From: Micractinium sp. NFX-FRZ
Taxonomy: Eukaryota; Chlorophyta; Trebouxiophyceae; Chlorellales; Chlorellaceae
Reading direction: 5' to 3'
Assembly (NCBI GenBank): GCA_029339195.1
Contig: JAPTJF010000773.1
Span: 1-14,680 of the forward strand
DNA: 14,680 nucleotides
A model generated the notes under the pieces. That model worked only from the letters and a program-made list of their open reading frames with translations, did no database searches and was not told where the DNA came from. The position numbers and the translations under genes were made by a program. Positions 8,364 to 14,680 of the stretch are shown here, one piece after another (the stretch's first letter is position 1; the number at the start of each line of letters is the position of its first letter).

Positions 8364-8368
8364 TTACA
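8364..8368 (-). terminator. TGTAA polyadenylation signal of the minus-strand gene
   Basis: TTACA on the plus strand reads TGTAA on the minus strand. It lies about 120 bases past the stop codon at 8487-8485, a normal 3' UTR length next to the other genes here. It independently supports a minus-strand gene ending near 8485. Confidence 0.55.
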
Positions 8369-8484
8369 GCGCCAGCGGGTGGGGGAGGGTTGGGGTATGT
8401 TTGGGCGTGTGTGTGAGCTGAGGTGGTGGTGGGGGGATGGCGGGTGGAATGGCTGGGGTTGGGCCCGTGGCGGGAGGCTGAGGC

Positions 8485-10109
8485 TCAGTTTGCGGACGCC
8501 CAGTTGAGCAGTTGCGAGATCGCGTCGTTGACGTCGCCCTGCCGGGCAAAGGAGAAGGCAGCAGATGGGGTGGCACGTCAGGCAGGGTGGTGCTCAGGGC
8601 TGGCTTCCACCCGAAATGATGCATGCATGCCTTGTGCCACTCCTCCCAAAGCTTGGTGGCCACCCCACTGCCCCTCTACACCCGGGACACCCCCCACCCC
8701 GCGCACACACCTGGGACAGCTGCAGCGCCAGCGCCGCGATGCGCACCGCCTCTGCGTCATCATCCTCCACCTCAGCATGCACAGCAGGCGCGGCGGCGGC
8801 ATGGGCAAACTCGGGCACGGGGGTGCCCGCCCGGCTGCCCTGCACAGGCAGCAGCGCCGCCGCGGCTGCAGCCATCATCATCATGTCCGGGCTGCTGCTG
8901 TGCATGCTGTGCCGCGAGGCGCTGGCGGGGGAGGCGTGGGGTGAGCACTGGGAGGCGGGCAGGCTGCCCAGTGAGGTGACCTCGGAGATGCTCTGCAGGC
9001 ACAGGGGGGTGGGGCGATGACGAGTTGGAAGTGGGGTGCGGGTGACAGGAGAGGGAAGCATGGGGTGGGGGATAAGAGGGGGGGAGCACGGCAGGCGGGC
9101 AGCCGTGGAGCAGCACCATGCACAAGTCAGAGCTGATGGTGATGACATGGCGGCAGCAGCGCGCGGCGCAGCGCGACGCGGCGCAGCGTCGTACCTGGCC
9201 GGAGCTGCACTGCGGCTGCAGTGAGGAGGTGGGGGTGGGTGCGATGGGGTGGATGGGGTGGATGGCCTCGCAAGCGGAGATAGTGGTCTTGATGGGATGG
9301 GGCAGGCCAAAGTCTTGAGAGAGGAGCTTGGAGCTGCAAACAGGGTCCAAGAGAGTGGGTAGGGGCAGGCGTGAGTACAGGTGGTGACAGCAGGGTGGGC
9401 AGACGGCTGCATGGGCAGCAGCGGCAGCGGCGCCGCAGGTGCAGAGCCTGCGCACGCGCAGGGTGGCGGCTGCGACGGCGGCGCGGCGCCTGCACCCTTC
9501 AGCGGCAGCACGCAGCAGTGGCCCTCTCTTTTATCAACACCAGCCACATCATGCGCGTGCACACGGCCCTCGTCCCCCCCGTTGTGCAGTCACCTGAACT
9601 CGTCCTCCTCTGCGTCTGCCAGCAGCAGTTCGCAGCCCACCCAGCTGGAGGTGCCGCTGTCGGTCAACTCAATGTCCATGCCCATGTCCAGGTCACAGAA
9701 GCTGCGGGGACGCGAGAGAGGAGAGGGGAGAAGGAGCTCAGATCGCAGGTTGGGGCAGGCTTGGTGCAAGAGGCACTGGGCCTCGGGGGTTGGGGCGCGC
9801 CAGCTGCGGCAGGCCCCGCCCCCGCCGCAGGTGTCCCAGTGCGACCCAGACTCACGACGAGGTGCTCTGCCACTGCTGCGATCCGCTCCACTCCAGCTCG
9901 GGCAGCTCGGGAAGCGCACCCTGCGGGCAAGAGCGCAGGGTCGGCAGGCCGATAGCTGTTGGCAGGGCCAGGGTGATGGCGGCGGCGGGGGCTTGCAGCG
10001 GGCGTGTGGCAACGGTCACAACATATTAGACGGCAATTAGATCAGCGCAAGCCCTTGGCGAGCAGCCCACCAGAGCAGAGGCCTCGCAGTAGCCGCGGAA
10101 CATTGCCAT
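8485..10109 (-). CDS. Protein of unknown function with a UBA-like C-terminus
   Basis: I do not recognise this gene. Six minus-strand exons (10109-10071, 9920-9856, 9701-9594, 9333-9195, 8992-8711, 8538-8485) have GT..AG junctions that agree in phase throughout and give 228 aa. The middle is acidic and polar (DLDMGMDIELTDSG; LLLADAEEDEF). A Ser/Pro-rich stretch follows, then an Ala-rich segment with MMMM. The end is DDDAEAVRIAALALQLSQ joined to GDVNDAISQLLNWASAN. GDVNDAISQLL matches the second half of a UBA (ubiquitin-binding) domain, but the usual MGF loop of helix 1 is absent. The first ATG has a good context (acgATGG) and follows a strong acceptor at 10217-10216, suggesting a 5' UTR intron. 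An in-frame ATG at 10343 is a weaker alternative. The C-terminal exons are the surest and exon 1 the least sure. It converges on the methyltransferase gene and diverges from the MYND gene. Confidence 0.5.
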
Positions 10110-10820
10110 CGTTTGTGGTTTGTGTGGTTGGCACCCTGCCCCCCCGATGTGATCAGCACTGATGCCTGTGAATGTGAAGAATAGTGGAGTATGCAGCTGC
10201 AAGCGAATTGGGCCGCTGCAAAACAGAATGGGGGGGGCAGCCTGCCGCTGAGCTGGCGGCTTTTGAAAAGCTGATTCGAAATGAAGCTCGGTCGGATCGC
10301 CAGAGAAGCTCTGCCCGCGATCAAGAACCTCAGGCCCTACCATCAAGAGGATTCAGGATTGGCGCCGGGCAGGCAGCGCCTCCCTTCACCCCCTGCCACC
10401 CCGCCCCAGCGGTGCGGTACGGCCGAGGGCACACTGCCAGTGGCCGTTGCTATGAGCAGCCCAGCCATGCCTGATGATCGATTCTGCTCAGCGCTAACTA
10501 TGCCGAACGATGCACCCCAGGCCGACTATAATGTTCAAGCGATGAGAGCACGGGGTGCGCAATAATGCATTGGCTGCTGTCATGCGTGGTGGGTGCACGA
10601 CCGGCAGCAGCTTGTCCCCGTCCACACAACATGTTGCATCCCAGCTCTTGGCGCGTGTTCGAGGGCGTCTGGGGCTGTCACCTCCTCCCACCCCACCCCA
10701 CCACCACTTTGCAGCTCTTGGCACGTCCACATGTCCTTCATGTGCCTGCATGATTGCCCGGCCTGGCGTGGCATCACACCCTGACTGTACGACAGCTTTC
10801 CTAGCCAGGCGCCGGCATCG

Positions 10821-10838
10821 CAGCAGCAGCAGCAGCAG
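10821..10838 (+). repeat. (CAG)6 microsatellite
   Basis: Six CAG triplets lie in the divergent intergenic region. Similar CAG runs in the PRMT gene encode serine (as AGC) tracts, but this copy is not within any supported exon. Confidence 0.85.
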
Positions 10839-11052
10839 CCACACAATCATCATGGAGATAGACATGAAAATCCCCCTGTCAATTTGTATCGACCGACACA
10901 TGCACCCACAGAGTGCATCGCTCACGCCCAGTGCTGGACTTGTCCTGACTGCAGGCCACACCGAAAATACTTCAATTGCAAACCGAAAGCATGTTCAGAC
11001 GTGCCTCCACTGCCTCGCACTGTAGCTGATGCACTGTCCGCTGCCCCAACCA

Positions 11053-11111
11053 ATGTGGTTCGCACCACTGCCACCTATACGCACCCATGTGGTTCATGCC
11101 ACACCGCCACC
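11053..11111 (+). repeat. Imperfect direct repeat of about 35 bp
   Basis: The segment atgtggttc ... ccacc begins at 11053 and again at 11087, with some spacing change. The first copy directly follows an ACCAATG (CCAAT box) at about 11048. It may be a local promoter duplication upstream of the MYND gene. Confidence 0.5.
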
Positions 11112-11317
11112 CGTGTGGGCGCCGACACATCATGCCGCCATCTTGCTGCCTAAAGACGCCCCCGCCTGCTCAGCCTCGCACGTTGGTCTTGCCACATAGC
11201 TCCATTTTGCACAAAGCAGCAGGCGCTGGGTAGCTGGAGCAGCAAAGCTCCGCGTCTCGATATAGGGGCGGCGGAAGTCTCTTCTTCCTCTGATTTATTC
11301 TGCTTACAGTAAAACAG

Positions 11318-11698
11318 GTGAGAACCAGCCTGTCGCCCTGCACCTCCTGCATGTCGCTGCTGATACATTCAAATGACATGCCAGTATAGTGGCTAAAGGG
11401 TGTAGTGTAGCCGCCTTGACATGCGCCACTGGATAGATGAGCCTAGAGCAGGCCCAGCGGCGCCTGCAAGCATCCCCAGGAGGGCTGCCCACTACGACGG
11501 CGCCCCCCACCGTACCCTCGCCGCTCCCGCCAAGCCCCCAGCTCGCCTGTCCCTGCTGTTTCTTGCTCGTTGCTCCTCGCTCATACCCTTCACCCAAGTC
11601 GTATGCACACCCATTCCATCCTTCTGCACCATCCACCGCATGTGGCGCCCTACATGCCTGCACCTCACTCTTGATCCTCCCACCCCGCCCTGCCCCAG
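11318..11698 (+). other. Candidate 5' UTR intron of the MYND gene
   Basis: A donor AAACAG|GTGAGA at 11318 and an acceptor TGCCCCAG at 11691-11698, preceded by a C/T-rich tract, would remove 381 bases, including ATGs at 11421 and 11437. In the spliced message the first ATG after the junction would be 11730. If the intron is kept, the ATG at 11421 is in frame with the main coding region and would add 103 residues of low-quality, proline-rich sequence. Confidence 0.4.
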
Positions 11699-11729
11699 GC
11701 TGCTGCAGCGCGCCACCAGCCAGCCAGCC

Positions 11730-13799
11730 ATGATCTCCAGCAAGCAGTCGGTGTACCGCATGCCGGGCGCCGAAATGGTGGAGCGCCGCCTGGCGCGCGC
11801 CGCGACGCTGCCGCCCCACGAGCGCACCCCTGAGACAGAGGCCTTTGTGGGCGGCGCCTCCCTGCTGGCAGAGGCACGAGAGGCGCTGCCATTGCGCAAG
11901 GTGGGCCCCTCCCAGTATGTGGCGGCGCTCGCCGACGGCCGCCCCGAGGCCGCCACGCGGGCGGAGCGGCGGCAGGTGCTGCTGGCGTTTGCACGGGCGG
12001 CGGCTGCTGACTGTGCGGGCCCCAGCGTGCCGCCGCAGAAGCCCGAGGCGTGGCCCTACCTGCAGTCGTACCTCCACTTCCTGCCCGCCTGCCACAGCGA
12101 GGGCGGCGAGCTGGCCGGCGTGCTGGAGCTGTACACAACAGCCACGGCGGTCACGCGCTTTGACGCCGCCGATCGGCTCACCTGGAACCTGCGCCGCCTG
12201 CGGGAGTGCGCCAGGCTCAGCCAGCGGCTGGCGCTGCCCGCCGTCGCTCAGGCGGTGGACTGCCAGCTGGCGGCGCTGGCGGCGCAGGCGGCGGATGATG
12301 GCGGCGCGGGCGGCAGCGGCGGGCAGGCGGCTGGCAGCGGCGAGGGCAGCAGCAGCGGCGGCAGCGAGGCGCTGCTCACAGCGGCGCAGCTGCAGCAGGC
12401 GGTGTGCATCCGAGTGAGCGCGCTGTCCTACACGCTGCGCCTTGAGCTGTACGCCGCCAGCACGCTGCCAGCTGGCGACCTGCTTGAGCTGCACACCGCC
12501 GAGGCGAGCTGCACCGACGTCCTACTGCAGCACTGGCCAGACTGCCCCAAGGCCATTGCAGCGGCTGCGCAGATGTGGAGCTCGTCGCAGCACGGCGGCA
12601 GCGGCGGGCACGGGCGCTGCCAGCGGGTGCACGACCTGTACAGGTGGGTGGGCCCACCGGGTGGAGGTGGGGGCGGAGGTCTGCGGTTGGCAATGGCAGG
12701 CGGGGGCAGGCGGGGGTAAGCAGGGCCGGGGGGCCGCAGGGGATGAGGACACAGGTGGCGTGGATGACTGCCGGGTGGGGTGGCTGGGCCATGGGGCGGG
12801 ACGGTGGGATGGATGGGCAGACGGATTGCTGCTGGGCAGCCATGCCGGGCGTGCAGCACTGGGTGGTTGGCAACATGCCTGCCTGCGCGTCGTGCCTGCC
12901 TGCCTTGCTGCCCCAGCCAACAGCAGGTAGGTGACCCTGCAGGGGATGGAAGAGCAGGCGCAGCCTAGCTGCACACAAGCTGCAGCGGCCGCCCGCTGCC
13001 GCCCTCCACTTGGCGCCTCTTCACTCGTGCATGCCCCTGCTGCCCTGCCCTGCTGCCCTCCCCCTCTTATCCCCCCGCAGGCACGGCCTGGAGGTGGCGC
13101 AGGCTTCGGGCAGCGCCTTCCACACCGCCTACCTGACCTACAACTGGATTGCTTTTGCCGTCAACAGCCCGCTCAGCGGTGATGCGGCGTCCATTGAGGC
13201 AGCGCTGGCAGCGCACCCAGCAGCCGAGGTTGCACTGAAGCGGGTGAAGAAGGTGCTGCCAGACACGTGGGTGCAGCAGCTGGTTGACGTGGCAGCGCTG
13301 GCGCAGCGGCAGCTGCTGCCCGGGCTGCAGTCGCAGCTGCGCTGCCTGGCGGGCGGGCGGGGCACGACGGCCGGCCATAATACGCTCTGCACGACTCCAT
13401 GCAGCAGGCGACGGATGCGGCGGGGCAGGGGCTGAGCGGCCTGGCAAACGTGCACACCAAGTACAGCTGCGCCGCGTGCAGCAAGTACTCTGTCGCCCTG
13501 CGCAAGTGCAGCCGCTGCAAGGGTGTGGAGTACTGCAGGTGAGAACACTTGTTTGGGGTGCATGGTTGGGCGGGAATACAGAGGACAGAGTATTACCTCT
13601 AGAGGTGAGAGTTAAGCTAGGCTGCTCACAAGGCAGCCCTGCCCTGTAGCCCTGCTCTGCACGCATGAACGCTTCCGCACGAGCTTTCTGTAGCAAGCTG
13701 AGCAATCGCTCCATGCGCCCCGCCCCGCCTGTGATGTGCAGCCGGGACTGCCAGGTGGCACACTGGAAGGCGCACAAGCGCGAGTGTGTACCGGTATGA
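11730..13799 (+). CDS. MYND-type zinc finger protein of unknown role, frame interrupted
   Basis: MYND fingers bind two zinc ions and mediate protein-protein contacts. Exons are 11730-12643, 13081-13538 and 13742-13799. The C-terminus is a full finger: C-x2-C-x9-C-x2-C-x5-C-x3-C-x7-H-x3-C, reading YSCAACSKYS, RKCSRCKGVEYC, SRDCQVAHWKAHKREC, then VPV and stop. Its last cysteines are created across the 13538/13742 junction in the right phase. The N-terminal 300 residues are helical-looking, with PYLQSYLHFLP and LTWNLRRLRECARLSQRL, and match no domain I recognise; a Gly/Ser-rich linker sits at about residues 189-213. Exon 2 starts in one frame (HGLEVAQASGSAFHTAYLTY) and ends in another: the total is one base short of, or two over, a multiple of three, and the shift must lie between about 13379 and 13392. 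Either a base is missing, the gene is broken, or a further intron ends at 13404. The intron at 12644-13080 holds nothing notable. Confidence 0.75.
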
Positions 13800-13987
13800 G
13801 CAGCGAACCGTTTTCATGGTTGTTGTCGGAGCGGGGCAGCAGGCACTGATTCAGCAGGAGCAGCGAGGCAGCGCCGCCGAAGCAGCAGCTTTTGGCCGCC
13901 TTAGCTGCGCCTCAGCAGAGGGGGCGGTCGCTGCCTGGTGGGTCAGCTTTGGTGTCACGGTTCTTTCAAATCTTTGCTGGATCCATC

Positions 13988-13992
13988 TGTAA
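13988..13992 (+). terminator. TGTAA polyadenylation signal of the MYND gene
   Basis: TGTAA lies about 190 bases after the stop codon at 13797-13799 and is the first such motif downstream. Its position matches the pattern at the other genes. Confidence 0.55.
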
Positions 13993-14680
13993 TCACGACG
14001 CAAGCATACATACATGAAGGATATGAAGGCTTTCTGGGCACCCAGGCCAGCACTCAGAGAAGGCAGCAATGGTGGCTATGGCACCCTTCACGGCGCTGCA
14101 CAGGCAGGGGCAGGCAAGCGGGCCGGCCCGCCATGCAAAGCGCGTGTGAAGCTACCCCAGCTAGCACTTGCATTCGTCAGACACAGCTAACCCTCTTTGC
14201 TGCTGCCCACCGTCCAGGAATGCTCACCCTGGGTGCTAACTCAGGCCAACCTGCCTCTCTCGCTTCCTCTGCTCCCTGTTACAAAACCCAGCGTCTTTGA
14301 GCTAACCTTGGACGGGTATTGCGCCCTTTGCAGCAGCACTGGCGGTGCTGCACCCTCACCAGCACTCGCACAACTGCGGATGTTTATGTTTGTGCCGCCT
14401 GAATGGAGCCCCGGAGCACAAACAGTGCCCTGGGCCTAGGCTGCTGGCGGCCATGGTCCTGGGTCCCTGCTCCAAGGCTGTTCAGAGGCCATCACACTTT
14501 GCAGGCTTAACTGCCACGTCCGCCGCTGCTGCTCCCAACAGCGGCGCCCCCGCCTGCGCCCCATCCCAGTGGGCCCGGCGGCTCAAAACCCATGCAGCCA
14601 GCAGTTATGCTGACTGTGCATATTGACGGCTGCTGAAGCTGGCGACTGGGCACCTGCCGGCCCCTTCAGGGGCCAGAAGC
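13993..14680. other. Intergenic sequence, no gene seen
   Basis: Open frames here are short and lack splice-compatible neighbours, recognisable motifs or compositional bias. A small hairpin (GGCCCC-TTCA-GGGGCC) lies near the window's right end, about 14659-14674. The next gene presumably begins beyond 14680. Confidence 0.5.

Larger units (their letters stand above)
10110..11317. promoter_or_regulatory. Divergent promoter region between the minus-strand gene and the MYND gene
   Basis: No gene with coherent exons was seen. Base composition is less GC-rich than the genes, especially at 10840-11150. Visible items are a minus-strand acceptor-like element at 10217-10216 (possible 5' UTR of the minus gene), TATAAT at about 10525, a (CAG)6 run, a CCAAT with flanking imperfect repeats near 11049, and TATAGG at 11261. 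None can be tied firmly to a transcription start. Confidence 0.45.

Noticed and set aside
8047..8421. 124-codon plus-strand open frame
   Set aside because: It starts at GTG, overlaps the 3' end of the minus-strand gene, is G/W/V-rich from G-rich DNA, and has no splice partner or motif.
9195..9215. A 21-base micro-exon in the minus-strand gene
   Set aside because: A larger exon (9333-9195) with a strong TTTGCAG acceptor gives the phase needed by the next exon, which the micro-exon does not.
8485..10109. Assignment of the minus-strand gene as the autophagy receptor NBR1
   Set aside because: Only a partial UBA-like tail is seen. No PB1, ZZ or four-tryptophan domain and no clear W-x-x-L motif are present in the exons or upstream.
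10555..11025. 156-codon plus-strand open frame in the divergent region
   Set aside because: It has no ATG start at its beginning, poor codon bias, a (CAG)n-encoded serine run, and no homology or splice continuity that I can see.
11304..12494. 396-codon open frame on the minus strand
   Set aside because: It is antisense to the first exon of the MYND gene, and the long stop-free stretch follows from high GC. The plus strand has phase-compatible exons and a zinc finger.
14197..14439. 80-codon plus-strand open frame with CALC-type cysteines
   Set aside because: Cysteine spacing fits no zinc finger, there is no neighbouring exon, and it lies beyond the MYND gene's poly(A) signal.

Overview
This window looks like nuclear DNA from a green alga, most likely a GC-rich chlorophyte of the Chlorella/Chlamydomonas type. 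The genes are GC-rich and broken by many GT..AG introns. Acceptors are almost always GCAG, the code runs rich in Ala, Gly and Ser, and TGTAA, the usual green-algal polyadenylation signal, follows each gene. No bacterial operon, phage, transposon or CRISPR structure was seen. All gene models come from reading frames, splice phases and recognised motifs; no search was run.

Layout. Bases 1-72 are a pure G run, probably an assembly or sequencing artefact at a contig edge. Gene 1 (+, 477-5304, 5' end missing) encodes a protein arginine methyltransferase (PRMT) with two methyltransferase-plus-barrel modules; the first has lost its catalytic residues and the second keeps them. Gene 2 (+, 5687-7347, four exons, 286 aa) is a class I SAM methyltransferase resembling the OMS1/METTL7 and UbiE group, with an organelle-type N-terminus carrying a twin-arginine hydrophobic segment. 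A convergent gap of about 1 kb holds a 22-bp tandem repeat and a 16-bp palindrome. Gene 3 (-, 10109-8485, six predicted exons, 228 aa) is a low-complexity protein of unknown function ending in a UBA-like helix pair. A divergent promoter region of about 1.2 kb separates it from gene 4 (+, 11730-13799), a protein of unknown role with a textbook C-terminal MYND zinc finger; its reading frame breaks near 13380. No gene was seen after 13800.

The most unusual feature is shared by genes 1 and 2. In three introns (3608-4051, 4229-4805, 6426-6882) the 3' end of the preceding exon, with its 5' splice site, is repeated downstream inside the intron. Each intron therefore holds spare donor sites and, in two cases, recognisable decayed exon sequence. 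Genes 1 and 2 are both SAM-dependent methyltransferases, but nothing else ties them together functionally. Genes 3 and 4 share a bidirectional upstream region and could be co-regulated.
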